A DNA stretch of 64,000 bases from Owenia fusiformis (taxonomy: Eukaryota; Annelida; Polychaeta; Sabellida; Oweniidae): positions 1,014,071-1,078,070 of the forward strand of contig CAIIXF020000011.1 of assembly GCA_903813345.2 (NCBI GenBank). Reading direction: 5' to 3'. Numbering within the stretch: the first letter of the stretch is position 1; each line of letters starts with the position of its first letter. A model generated the notes under the pieces. It was given only the letters and a program-made list of their open reading frames with translations, did not search any database and was not told where the DNA came from. Shown here one piece after another: positions 20,321 to 33,126 of the stretch. The position numbers and the translations under genes were made by a program.

Positions 20321-22866
20321 GTATTTACACTAGAGCCCTAAGACGTATTTGGTAAAACGTTTTAGCGTTAAAACGTTTTACAAATATTATGTAAATCCAG
20401 ATTTTCCCAAGAGCTCTTGGCTTAGAGTACTTAGCTAAAACGTTTTAGGACCCTCGGCATAGCCAAGATGTCTCACCGTTAAAACGTTTTACAAAGCAAG
20501 TGTAAAGGACCTTATACACCCTCCATTGGGATCTGTCCATGGGGAAAAAAATAATTCATCTGATTTTCAAAATGAGTATTCTGCTTCAATTATTACATTT
20601 ATATGCACACTAGTATCTTGTTGACCTATATTCAGCTCTGTATTGATGTATAGGCCACTCATTAGTGTCATAATTCAATCATGAAGTGTAGAGGCATAGA
20701 TTTCAAACCAGGAAGTATTTTTGTGTCTATCAAAATCCATTTACAATCTACGCATCCCTGCATCTTATCCAAATATGTTACTACATAATGAAATATAATA
20801 GTATAATCTTTGGTTTTACAAACTTGTATGATATTTGATAAGTGTAAAAGTTGTTTTTGGAGCATTTTTCTATAGCCATTTTGTAGGGGAAAAAATGATG
20901 AAAAATGTACAATCTTTTAATTTTAAGTATGACCTGAATCGATTGCAAACTTCATATTTGCACATTTGATGAGATAAACCATTTGTGTCGTATTGTGAAA
21001 TTATTAGACTCCAGATTGAAAATCTGGAGTCTATTGTTTTTGCCTGTTTTCTTTATTATTCTTTCTTTTTTCTTCCTCCTCACCAAATTTCTCGTCAACT
21101 ACAACAGCTTACTTTATCCAACTTACATGGTTAACTTAAGACTGTATCCGACTTTCTGGGAAATTAGGTCAAATTTTTATCTAGGTCAAAGGTCAAGAAC
21201 TAGGTCAAATCTTACATTTTCAACATTCTTCATCATATCTTCGTCAATATTCTTCGTACCTCCTTCATCTTTTTTTCATCGTGTAGCTTAGAAAAAGGCG
21301 AAACAAAGATATGACATCAGAATTTTGATTACTCTTACCGATTTTGAGATATGGCGTCCGGAAAGTAGGTCAGAACAAAAAGTTCTCCAAATTCAACATG
21401 TGAGTTATGAAATAAGTGTAGAATGATCTCAGGAATCCGAATCTGCAAACCAAATTTGGATCGGACTTCCGGTTCGGAAGAAATGGCATTTTGAAAGCTC
21501 AAAAATCGCTAAATTTGGTGCCTATGTTAAGTCAATGGGAAAAAGACTTTTTCGAAGTGTAAAATACAAGATATAGACTGAGTACAGCTTAACATAATGA
21601 ATGCTTATAAAAGAAGGGGACCTCAAAAGCTACATAGCTTCAAAGTTTGGACACCAAAATGCCTAGGTCAAAATCTAGGTCAAATTTATAGTTTTTCCTT
21701 ATTTTTGCGATTCTGACATTACACTTTAATGATTTGCTTCGAAATTTTGTATACAGGTAGCAAAGAGTGTGCTTATAGTGTTAGCCTTCTGCCGTCAGAA
21801 AGTATTTTGACCCACTTTTGAGATATGGTGTCTGAAAAGTAGGTCAAAATAAAAAGTTCTCCAAATCTAACGTATGAGTTATGAATTAAGGGAAGAATTT
21901 TCTCAGGAATCAGAGTCTTTAAACCAAATTTAGATCCAACTTCTGATTAGATAGTTATAGCGGTTTGAAGTCTCGAAAAGTCGATATGATGATATCCCCA
22001 TGTTAAGCCAATGGAGTCGAAGATAACATCGTCTAAATGTCTATATTCTAGCTGACTCAGCTTATTCTGGATGACTCAGCTTACAGTTTTTTGGATGACT
22101 CAGCTTAAAAAAAGTTTGAAATCTGGAGTCTTAAATTGAACTTGTTCAATTTACATGTCTAGTTAAGTTTGCAATCGATTCAGGTCATAGTGTATTTTTG
22201 GTATTTCTGTGATAATCAATGGAAACCAATGGCCTCTATTGGGATCTGCTGATATCCTCATGTTAAGTCAATGGTGCACAGCCCCATGTAAGTCAATACA
22301 ACCTTACTGAACGAAATAATCCCTATCTCAGCTTTTGTGTGTCCGAGCACTTTAATATTTTCCAAAGTATTATATGACATTTTATTCTTCATGTTACACC
22401 TACGAATGATTTATTTTAACCATAGGGATATTTTCCAATAATTGCACCTTGTCCTTTATCGGTTTTAGCAAAGAGCTCTTAGCCCCCTTTTATGTTGTGC
22501 GTTGAACGAAAAAAACAAGAAAAAACAAATACCAAGAAGAAGAACCATCCATCCCAATTTCGCCTGACGCTCTTTTATATTCCTAATATATGCTCGTTAC
22601 TCTCTTTGGTGGTTTCAACAATGCTGTCTTTAGGATATGTTTTTGCGAATGGAATAGCCATGGTGACTAAACCGTCCTTTAGCCATTACTGAACTTGTAT
22701 ATTTCTATTTTTCATGTAGGCCTACACCTCTCTTAAACGTCTTAGAAAACAGGTGTGAACTCAATCATTTTTCGTAAGAGGTCTTTAAAATGGTAATATA
22801 AACTCGGCAATTTTTTTCTAAAACGTTTTAGCCAAAACGTCTTGGAATTCAGTGTGTAGTGTACAT
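20321..22866. mobile_element. Foldback-like element with AAAACGTTTTA inverted arms
   Basis: The left end (ATTTACACTAGAGCCCTAAGACG, then TTTGGTAAAACGTTTTAG) is mirrored at 22800-22866. A perfect 25-bp mirrored block containing ACCTGAATCGATTGCAAACT lies at about 20931-20954 and 22168-22192. The arms include several AAAACGTTTT palindromes. No transposase seen. The centre is occupied by the separate element at 21006-22130. Exact ends and target duplication are uncertain. Confidence 0.6.
21006..22130. mobile_element. Element with GACTCCAGATT ends nested in the foldback
   Basis: Begins GACTCCAGATT, which is itself part of a 12-bp-stem hairpin (AGACTCCAGATT GAA AATCTGGAGTCT), and ends AATCTGGAGTC-like (ATCTGGAGTC). 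TTA flanks both sides (21003-21005 and 22131-22133), consistent with a PIF/Harbinger-type target. The interior holds two diverged copies of the CTAGGTCA-rich repeat also seen at 14390-14930. Non-coding. Confidence 0.55.
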
Positions 22867-25036
22867 TGGGCTATTGTCTAGATATAACTCAATTTTCGCA
22901 GGTTTTTAGATGAGTAAACAATTTTCCCCAATTTTCATGTCGAGGAATTCATTTCTGAGGTCCATTTCAATGAATCGAGATATCCAGTACGACAGTGTTG
23001 TAAGTTCAAAATGATGAAAACATTGGCCAACCTAGTAAAATTGTTAACCAAGACTGCAAAGCGAGAAACTACTGTTGACCAAGACCGAGTCTGTTATACC
23101 CTTACGTCATAGACTTATGTCAAACTTGAACATGAGTGAAATCCAGCAGAGCAGCATAATGGTATATGAGACAATAACAAAATAGTGGATGAAAATTCTC
23201 AGTTTTTAGTTTTTTTGATATTTCAAAAACTAGGAACCATAAAAAAGATGTGTTTTATTTATTGTTTGTGAGTGATTTTTGGTCTACAAAGCCTACATAT
23301 ACACATTATTACCCAAACAAAAACAAGTTTTTTTTAAAATACTACTTAAAAGTTAATGAAGTCCAAAATCGTCAACATCTGATTTCTCAATACCAGCTAA
23401 ATGCAATTGTTACGATATGGAAATTAATTGGACGTAAAGTCCATTAATCTTTGACAATTAATTGATCAATTATCATCAATTTTTCTTTAACAAGACAAAT
23501 TTTGATATGTAGAGTATTCTATCAGATCTGTTAAATGAATGCTGCGCTTTTTGGAAGGTAATTAAGATATTAATTGCGGCGTTTTCTGTTTTTATTACTA
23601 GATTTTGTCAAAAACGAAAAATGAGCTACCTCATCATTTTGACATTTTTAAGGTTCGATAATCACAGCTTTTAGGATAATCTGAACGAGTGTTTTATCAT
23701 TTTATAAAAAAAATCGTTTACGATTTTATGTCGAGCTTATGGTAGAATTACAACCGTGATGTTTTATAACACTTAATATTTGTGCATGCATATTTCGGGA
23801 CACTACTGAATTCTGCAAAAGCAATATTACTTTTAATATTCAACAAACAAGGAAGTCGAAAAAATTGGATTCAGATCAAGAAGAACGACCGTTACCTTCC
23901 TCACAATTTTCCCCCTGCTTATCAGGGGGACATATGCATGGACTCCACCATTCCAAGGGATCGCTATTCCCGTGTTACATGATCCTACAAAAGAAAAAAT
24001 TACATATGGATATAAATTATGTTTTCCGTTTACAACATTTTTTTTATATCATGATTTAACTAATGTAATGAAGATGTCATCATTAATCCTGGTTGGCATA
24101 ATATTTTCTGGTTGTGAAGATCAATACTATTTCTCGAGTATTCATGATCTAAGGTTATAGTGATTGTTTTTAACACCCAGGTAATATGCAACTACAGGTA
24201 TTTTTAAAAACACTTGAAGCACCTTTCTTCTTTGATTTTGACACTGCCATATTTTTGTTCGTGGGGCAATTTTCGTTTTCAACCTGTCATACAGAATCAA
24301 TTTGACATAGGCTTGAAATTACATGAAGAATAAAACATGGCAGTCCTACACAATTAGGAAGATGTACTTTCTACACGCAAATTGTAGTTGTTTGATTGAT
24401 TCTTAGGTTTCAAAATCTACTTTTAAGTTTTTTTTATGATTTCACAGAATATTGATAATGTTAAACTTTATGGGGCGTTTTTATAGCAATTTCAATAATT
24501 TGAAATGCGTTTATGGAGCTTTGGATATGCTATTTGTGTTTATAGTTTAAACAAAGATGACATTTCATTCTTCAAAAAAACTAAAATGACTACATGGCTT
24601 CAAACGTGATAACTTTAAAATAAAATAATAAGAGGAAAAACGATACCGAAGAATCTGTTATAATGTATATATGAGCCTGGTCATAGGAAAACCGGTCTTA
24701 TCACAAAAGTTAGAATTGTGCTACAGAGCCAAAAATTTGCCCAAGATTAAGAGGAAAACGTGCTAAATTCAAATCCGACTTTTTGGTCTATATATTGTTA
24801 AGACATAATCCATGGCTCATTTGAAAGGTCTCTTTGTGCTTTATAAGATAAACAAAAAATCAGAATATTGAAAAAATCTGTGATAAGACCCCTTTTCCTG
24901 TGGCCTGGCTCACATATATCAAGAATATAACATATTCACCTGCCAGGCAAAGTTGTGTAAGTGTAAGTATGGCCAATAATTATATCAACACCTTTATCTT
25001 CCCCGTCGATATTAGGCAAAGCTGGTTTACAAAGTA
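22867..25036. other. No gene recognised
   Basis: AT-rich. Open frames at 22492, 23250, 23782 and 24900 are short and have no domain or splice support. No array found. Confidence 0.4.
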
Positions 25037-26305
25037 CATGTTACACTGTGCTATTACCACACAAGTACTAACCAAACCTCGTGATACCGTGAGCTTGGTC
25101 GGTGGTAACATGGCTTAGGCATGGGGCTACGGTATATGTAGGAGTAAATCATGTTACTGTGCTATTACCACACAGGTACTAACCAAACCCCATGATACCT
25201 TGAGCTTGGTCAGTGGTAACGTGGCTTAGGCTGCGGGCTATGGTATATGTTGTAGCGAATCATGTCACTTAGCCTTGCCCAAGTCGGTATTTTTTACTTA
25301 TATGATCTTGAATTATTACCGCCTTGTACAATCCAATACATCTCCGCTGCTATTATGCTGAGATATTCAACGGTTTCGAGATTTCCATAATACCTACGCT
25401 ATCAGGGGTATCGCGAAACCTTATTGATTAACAGATATACGCTTGGACACGACGTGTGACTTCAGGCTGATTGACCAATCAAAACGTTATCAGGTTGAGC
25501 TGCACAGCAAAACAATCTTCCCGCCTACGACTTGAAATTCAATGATCTGATCGATCGTTTCTTTAGAGTTACAATATATTATGTAATTAAATGTACACAG
25601 GGAATGTAAGAGTCATTAATATAAATTAGATCATGCAATAGATTTAAAACTGATCTCGCGATGAAAATGCAAGACCTAGTCCAATGTAGCGGGTCATGTA
25701 GTCGTCGATCAGTAATTGAATCTCAGCCTACATGTTCATTTGAATTCAGCGATCCTTTCAACGTTTATTGTTGAAATCTTCTAACCTCCGGTTACCGATC
25801 GATGTCTGACATCCACTTAACTCTGATTCATATTTATCTGATAAAATATTTGTATTTTCATGATGAATTCATGCAAGATTTGTTCGTGAAAAGTCCCGAC
25901 GAAAAGTGTACTTGTTTTTGACCGCGCATAATAATGAGCTAACGCTGCAGGGCCGTCGTTGATTGGTCAAATTTTACCAACATAAACATTGAGTCGGTAA
26001 AGCACGTGGCTTTCTCTTTGGTACAAGGCGGTCATAATAGAAATCAGATAGTAAAAGAGACCGACTTGGGCAAGGCTACATGTTACTGTGCTATTACCAA
26101 ACAGGTACTAACCAAACCCCATGATACTGTGAGCTCGGTCGGTGGTAACATGGCTTAGACATGGGGCTATGGTATATGTAATAGCGAATCATGTTACTGT
26201 GCTATTACCACACAGGTACTAACCAAACCCCATGATACTGTGAGCTTGGTCGGTGGTGGTAACATGGCTTAGGCATGGGGCTATGGTATATGTAGTAGCG
26301 AATCA
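25037..26305. repeat. Four-unit tandem repeat of about 112 bp, split by a MITE
   Basis: Units at 25037-25149, 25150-25260, 26079-26189 and 26190-26305 share CATGTTACTGTGCTATTACC, ACTAACCAAACCCCATGATA and GAGCTTGGTCGGTGGTAACA. The array is split between units two and three by the element at 25270-26078. Confidence 0.85.
25270..26078. mobile_element. hAT-like MITE, 809 bp
   Basis: Both ends read TAGCCTTGCCCAAGTCGGT inward. The direct repeat CATGT[CT]ACT (25261-25269 and 26079-26087) is one base longer than the usual hAT 8-bp duplication and differs by one substitution. Subterminal TGACCAATCAA is mirrored too. No transposase. It sits inside a satellite whose other units are unbroken at this point. 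Confidence 0.8.
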
Positions 26306-26356
26306 GCGGTATGTACAGCTCAATGTGGATCCTCAAATGTTTTCAAATGTCTAGTA

Positions 26357-27348
26357 CAGGGTGTCCAAAAAACAGGACCGTAAGAAAGTTGAATAACTAG
26401 GTCAATTTTACAGATTTTGCCTTGAAATTTTAGAATTATTTAGTTCATTCAATTTAAATTTTGTTCTGAAAGTTTGATGATAATCTGTTTTTGTGTCAAA
26501 AACTACGGTACTTTACAAAACATGCTCAAAGTGGGCACTTCTCCTCTCTATGCACAAACGAATCCCGCGAATAAATTTGTTAATGACCCTGACCTATGCA
26601 CATTAATTTGGATGGTAAATATTGAGGTAGTTATTGCACTCTTAAAATTGTTAGGGGCCTGTCAGTATACACATTGGCTTTGAGGAATCCTCAATGATAA
26701 AAAATTGGGGGATTTAGATCTGGCGAATGAGCTGCCCATATGGTTTGCGTTCTGCAACTGATGAGCTGACAACCTAAGCATTGCCTAAACCATTTCAGCA
26801 TATCATTTGCAGTGTTGGGGTGGTATTGCCTTGTTGAAACCACTGCTTATCTCCTTATTAGATGTCCCTTCTGGTGCTTAGTGACCTCCAAAACTTAGTG
26901 AGAACTTACTGGTCCTTGTTCATGCTGATAGCACGTCCACCCTCACATTTGAACCAAAAAGGACTGATGATTCCATGTTTCCTCATTGCCACCCAGGCAG
27001 TGCATTGTTCAGAATGCAATGGATGCTGTAACACTTCATCAGGAGGATGTAAGCCCTAGTTGCAATTGTTCTTGGAACAAACTTGTCCATTCAGAAAGAC
27101 AATTTGTGTAGGAGGATCATCAACAACTTTGTTCACCGGATTGAATTGTGCAAAGAGAGGAGAGGTGCACATTTTGGGCATGATTTGTAAGGAGCTGTAG
27201 TTTGTGACTCAATAAGTAGATTATTATCAAACTTTCACAACAAAATTCACATTAAATAACCTAAATAATTTTGAAATTTCAAGGCAAAATATGCAAAATT
27301 GACCAAGTTATTCAACTTTCTTACGGTCCTGTTTTTTTGGGCACCCTG
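26357..27348 (-). mobile_element. Mariner-like element, 992 bp, decayed transposase
   Basis: TA at 26355-26356 and 27349-27350. Inverted repeats start CAGGGTG[TC]CCAAAAAA and continue ACAGGACCGTAAGAAAGTTG. On - at about 26690-26840 the transposase remnant reads NDMLKWFRQCLGC, then IWAAHSPDLNPP and GFLK, the C-terminal catalytic-Asp neighbourhood of Tc1/mariner proteins. Frameshifts and stops are present. Different family from the mariner at 12999 (different ends), yet the same length. Confidence 0.85.
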
Positions 27349-27420
27349 TATTCATGATGTATCCACAAAAGGCCTGGTTGTATAAATTTACTTTGAATTA
27401 TAGTTTATCTTCTTATTATG

Positions 27421-29580
27421 TTTGAGGTTGAGAATCATTGGTCAGATTGAGAATCATGGATCAAGTTAAGAATAATGGGTCAGATTGAGAATCATGGATC
27501 AAGTAAGAATCTTGGGTCAGATTGAGAATCATGGGTCAAGTTAAGAATCTTGGGTCGGATTGAGAATCATAGCCAGATTGAGAATCATGGATCAACTTAA
27601 TAATCATGGGTCAGATTGAGAATCATGGGTCAGGTTAAGAATCATGGGTCAGATTGAGAATCATGGGTCAGATTAAGAATCATGGGTCAGATTGAGAATC
27701 ATGGGTCAGATTAAGAATTATGGGTCAGATTGAGAATTATGGATCAAGTTAAGAATAATGGGTCAGATTGAGAATCATGGATCAAGTTAAGAATCTTGGG
27801 TCGGATTGAGAATCATAGCCAGATTGAGAATCATGGATCAACTTAATAATCATGGGTCAGATTGAGAATCATGGGTCAGGTTAAGAATCATGGGTCAGAT
27901 TGAGAATCATGGGCCAGATTAAGAATCATGGGTCAGATTGAGAATCATGGGTCAGATTAAGAATTATGGGTCAGATTGAGAATTATGGATCAAGTTAAGA
28001 ATAATGGGTCAGATTGAGAATCATGGGTCAGATTGAGAATCATGGGTGAGGTTAAGAATCATGGGTCAGATTGAGAATCATGGGTCAGATTAAGAATTAT
28101 GGGTCAGATTGAGAATTATGGATCAAGTTAAGAATAATGGGGCAGATTAAGAATTACGGATCAAGTTAAGAATACTGGGTCAGATTGAGAATCATGGATC
28201 AAGTTAAGAATCTTGGATCAGATTGAGAATCATGGATCAAGTTAAAAATTATGGGTCGGATTGAGAATCATAGCCAGATTGAGAATCATGGATCAAGTTA
28301 AGAATCATGGGTCAGATTGAGAATTATGGGTCATGTTAAGAATCATGGGTCAGATTGAGAACCATGGGACAGAGTTGGAATTATGGGTCAGAGTAAGAAT
28401 CATTGGTCAGGTTGAGAATCACAGGTCATACAGAGAATCATGGGTCAGGTTGAGAATCATGGGTCATCAGGTTGAGAATCATGGGTCAGGTTCATAATTA
28501 TGAGTCAGGCTGATAATTAGATTCATAACTCAAGTTGCAAATAATGGGTCAGATTAAGATTCATGGGTCAGGTTGAAAATCATGGGTCGGATTTAGAATC
28601 ATGGGTCAGGTGGAGAATCATGAGTCTGGGTGGCAATTAGATTCAAAAGTCAGATTGCAAATCATGGGTGGGATTGAGAATCATGAGTCAGATTAAGAAT
28701 TATGGGTCAGATTGAGAAGTATGGGTCTAATTGAATCAATGGTCACGTTTAGAATAATGAATGGTGAATAGAGTGGTAAAAAGATAGGGTGGTAAATAGA
28801 TTCATTAGTCAAATTGCAAATTATGGGTCAGATTAAGAATCAATGGTCAGGTTGAGAACAATGGGCCAGATTGAGACTCATTGGTTAGATTGAGAATCAT
28901 GGGTCTAATTGAATCCATGGTCAAGTTTAGAATAATGAATGGTAAATAGAGTGGTAAAAAGATAGGGTGGTAAATAGATGCATTAGTGAAATTGATTAGT
29001 CAATTTGGAAATTATGGATCAGATTAAGAATCATGGGTCAGATTGAGAATCATAGGTCAGATTGTATCCTTGATCAAGTGTAGAATAATGAATGGTAAAC
29101 GGAGTGTTAGTCAAATTGCAAATTATGGGTCAAATTAAGAATTATGGGTCAGGTTGAGAATCATGTGTCAGATTGAGAATCGATAGTCAGATTGGGGATC
29201 ATAGGTTAGATTGAATCCTTGATCAAGTGTAGAATAATGAATGGTAAATAGAGTGGTACATAGATGGGGTGGTAAATAGATTCATTAGTCAAATTGCAAA
29301 TTAAAAATCAGGGATCAGATTAAGAATCATGGGTCAGGTTGAGAATCATAGGTCAAATTGAGAATCATGGGTCAGGTTGAGAATTATGGGTCAGGGTAAG
29401 AATCATAGGTCAGATTGAGAACCATGGTTCAGATTGAATCCTTGGTCAAGTGTAGAATCATAAGTCAGGGTGGTAATTAGATTCATTTGTCAAATTGCAA
29501 ATTATGGGTCAGATTAAGAATCATGGTTCAGCTTGAGAATCCTGGGTCAGATTGAGTCATTTGTCAGGCTGATATAATGA
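27421..29580. repeat. Minisatellite, about 20-bp unit, 2.15 kb
   Basis: Roughly one hundred units of GGGTCAGATTGAGAATCAT with alternation of GATTGAG and GATTAAG or AAGTTAAG, so the real period is often two units (about 40 bp). Longer blocks repeat as well: a stretch of about 300 bp from 27440 is nearly repeated from 27760. Toward 28700-29300 it decays, with ATGAATGGTAAATAGAGTGG inserts repeated. Non-coding. Confidence 0.95.
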
Positions 29581-29721
29581 TGGGTCTGTTTTAGAGTTGT
29601 CGTTTTCATTGATTTAGGTCCATATTAGTAAACTGCCCCAAGGTCCTAGACAATGACTGATGATGACACTGATATATCAAAATGTTTTACATTCCAAATT
29701 TTTTTATCTACGTGTTTTCAG

Positions 29722-29839
29722 GGAAAGTATGCTGGATCATATCTCCTGTGCCCAGAGAGCTACCTGTGGTTCCCAGTGCCAGAATGCACGCCTAAACTGG
29801 ATGTCAACAAATACTCCGGATTTGCTGCTACCGACAAAA
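29722..29839 (+). CDS. Unrecognised gene, exon 1 of 2 seen
   Basis: The acceptor TATCTACGTGTTTTCAG precedes 39 codons plus one base and a GTATGT donor. The reading starts GKYAGSYLLCPESYLWFPVP and ends SGFAATDK, with two Cys flanking an aromatic stretch. Phase 1 at the end fits exactly the exon at 33127 (split Arg codon). No family recognised; an extracellular Cys-containing domain is possible. Upstream exons, if any, are beyond the 2.15-kb minisatellite. Confidence 0.5.
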
Positions 29840-32800
29840 GTATGTGCTTCCATCCCCATTGCTCATATATTTTGTATCCAGAGAAACCCTTGTAAAATTA
29901 ATGCGGATTTTGAAATGTCACTTGTTCTCATTTTTCGTGTAATTTTAGGAGATTTGCATATGAAACCTTTAATATCTTTGTTTCCCTTCTTTTTAATGGC
30001 ATATTTGATTTCTGTGAAAAGTTTTCTATGATGATAACTTTGATTTAAACAGTTTTGTTATTTCAATCATTTCCATCATTTTTCAACTTTTCTAAAATGT
30101 ATGCCAAACGAGTTTTAAACAGATTCAAACAACATATTTTCATAAATCATTAAATAAAGTGACTAAGTTTATACTTTTGATTCGAATTTGAAACATTGAA
30201 GACTATGACAGTCTGGCCCATCAAAATAAATAATAAACAAGTGCTGACATCTTTTAAGCTACATTCAGCTATATAGCAATTCATCTATATCTACTGTTCC
30301 TAGTGCCAGAATGTTCACCAACGAATTCAATATTCTCTTATTATTAACTGATAAATGTACACATAGTTCACCCCCCCTCAAAATCTGAGTAAATAGTTGT
30401 TTCTTTCTGTTTTTTTTCAATGTTTGAATAGCATAAGAACTACATTATGCCGAAAGTAAACTGCCCCAAGGTCCTAGAAAATGACTGATGATGACATCGA
30501 TATATCAAAAAGTTTTTAATTCAAATCCCCCCTCAAAATCTGAGAAGTCAGTTTTTTCTTTCTGTTTTTTCAATGTTTGAATATTATAATTCATAGTGTC
30601 ACAGTTTATCACATGGGGTAACTGCTTTACATCACAATTGTAACAAAACATTTTTATTTTGAATTTTATAATCTGTATTCTAAAATGATACGTGACATCA
30701 CAACAGCTAGAACAATTGATTTACTGGTCTATTTTGGAATGTGTATGACCGCTAAAATTTTAATTTAACGATTTATGTCAAATAGATGACCTCAAATTTC
30801 ATTCGGGCCATTTCCAAAGACCTCAATTGCTAAGCGATTTCAGTCTTTAAACAATGAACAAAATAAAAATTTTGTCATATATGACACCATAAATCATAAA
30901 ATCTTGGTCTTTTTTCCTTAAATAATGTTATGCGACTCATACAATAGCCCCATATGAATTCATAACTGTAATCTTGAAAAATCAAATTCAATTCAACTGG
31001 CCAAAAGTTCTGATAATAAGCCAAATTTAAATAAGCAGAGCTAGTTAGAATAAATAGGTTAGGCAAATTGAAATAGATGAGGCGAAATACAAGTGAGGAA
31101 AAATACAGGTGAGGCAAAATACAAATGAGGCAAAATACAGAAGAGGCAAAACACAGGTAAGGCAAAATACAGAGGAAGTAAAACACAGGTGAGGCAAAAA
31201 ACAGATGAGGCAAAATGCAGAGGAGGCAAAATACAGAAGAGGCAAAACACAGGTAAGGCAAAATACAGAGGAGGCAAAATACAGAAGAGGCAAATACAGA
31301 TGAGGCAAAATACAGATGAGGTAAAATACAGGTGAGGCAAAAAACAGATGAGGTAAAATACAGGTGAGGCAAATTACAGATGAGGCAAATTACAGAATAG
31401 GCAAAATACAGGGAGGCAAAGTACAGAGGAGGCAAAATACAGGTAAGGCAATAAAACAGATGAGGTAAAATACAGGTGAGGCATATTACAGATGAGGCAA
31501 ATTACAGGTTAGGCATATTACAGATGAGGCAAATTACAGGTTAGGCAAAATACAGAAGAGACAAAATACAGGTGAGGCAAATTACAGAGGAGGCAAAATA
31601 CAGATGAGGCAACTTTGAATAGCGAGGCAGAATTCATTATCTTGTGGTGGCTACCAGGGCATCATTTTTTCACTATTTTCAGTATTGTAAATTCATACAT
31701 TTAAATATTGAATTCTATATAGGTTAAAACGTTGTGTTTGTGCACTAAGATTTTCGACATCTAAAAAGTCACTCAATTGTTTGGCAATTAAAAGTCCCTG
31801 CCTGCATTGAGTAGTCAGGTGTTGATGTCTAAACCATGCACCATACTCTTATGATCATGCAATATCTAATTTTTACTTATATGGAGAATGGAATCCTAAT
31901 CAGCGCCGTATTAGACCTTTAAAGATGAGAATGACCTGCTCCTAGTTGTCCAATGGACCCTGCGTGACATGTCCTCAGATTGGTTCACTTATGTGTTTGA
32001 ATCATGGATCCAGAGTGCTATTCTTATACTGATCAAAGAGGAGCCTACTTTGCAAAGTGAGGATACATAGGAATATCAACTGATGTAAAGCAAATCTAAT
32101 TTTCACCAGCTGAATTGTTGCATTTCAACTTTTATATGGGTTCTTCAAAATGCTTAAAGTCTGACATTTTCTGGGTGGAATGTTGCCCCGGGTATTGTGA
32201 TGTCATGTTACCATAGCAACCATAACTCTACTCGAATTTCATAATATTTTTTGAAACTATGCAGTTTTAGTGACAATACATGAAAGTACATTATGTAAAA
32301 TTTTCAAGACGATTGGTGTATATTTAACAAAATACCAGCACCAGTCCTGTTACTTTTTTAACACCCTGTATATTGTCATGTGCATAATTTTGAAACCTTA
32401 TCCTAATTATTTCACAAACCTTTTGTTGATTCTGCAATAGTTTCCAATTTGTAAGCAGCATTTAGCATGTGGGAACTTTTTTGAAATTTCCAAAATGGTT
32501 TCCATGGAATTCCAGAATTAATATGAGTGTGACGTGACATCACAGTTGCTTGTTCCTAGGTAACAACAAGATCACAATTGCTCGTTTCTAGGTAGCAACA
32601 ATATTTTTGATTAAAATGGCACAGAATTGCCCTGATTAACACCCTTAAAATCCGATCCTCAAAGAATATATTTGGAGAAACAATAAAAGGTAAGTGGAAT
32701 ACATTAGAAGATGGTTTCAAGTTACCACAGAAGTCAATTTGAAACTCAAGAATGATTTCTTTGACTCATAATCACACAAAGTCTAGTGACTTTTTAGATG

Positions 32801-33126
32801 TAGAAAATCTTAGTTAGCATAATCTTGATGTATGTATAATAAAATAATTTTATAGAACACAACCACACCCCCTCCACCTGCCTGACTATGGGCCTGTTAT
32901 ATGTGTGGCATAACCCAGAGTGCGCATCAATATACATTTCTTTACAAAATACATGTTTATCACCAGAATAATATTAAAATACATGATGACGAAGTTCATC
33001 GGGTAGGTTACTTGATCCATAACAAAAATGTTCTTAATTGGTACTACCCAAAATGGTGAAATTAAAAGAAAACTTTTGTTATGGGTCAAACGTCAAACTC
33101 ATTACGACATATATTTGTGCTTTCAG
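29840..33126 (+). other. Intron or intergenic DNA with duplicated pieces
   Basis: The sequence GTAAACTGCCCCAAGGTCCT and the next 50 bp, found just before exon 29722 (at 29629), recur at 30457-30530. Near 30298 TTCCTAGTGCCAGAATG resembles part of the exon (TTCCCAGTGCCAGAATG). These look like partial duplications of the exon region. The rest is the 31-kb minisatellite, a lone mariner-type end (TTTTTTAACACCCTGTA at about 32355-32371) and AT-rich DNA. Confidence 0.45.
31075..31615. repeat. 15-16-bp minisatellite
   Basis: About 33 units of GAGGCAAAATACAGAT and close variants. Its reverse strand gives three overlapping open frames rich in Phe, Cys and Leu, which are a by-product of the repeat. Confidence 0.95.

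Noticed and set aside
26474-27059. Plus-strand frames of 65-69 codons
   Set aside because: They lie antisense to the decayed mariner transposase of 26357-27348.
27421-29580. Regularly spaced repeats that could be mistaken for a CRISPR array
   Set aside because: No unique spacers, no cas genes, unit drift typical of a minisatellite, and a eukaryotic setting.
31045-31435. Three overlapping minus-strand frames rich in Cys, Phe, Leu and Tyr
   Set aside because: They are the reverse translation of the 15-16-bp GAGGCAAAATACAG minisatellite in all three frames, without splice or domain support.
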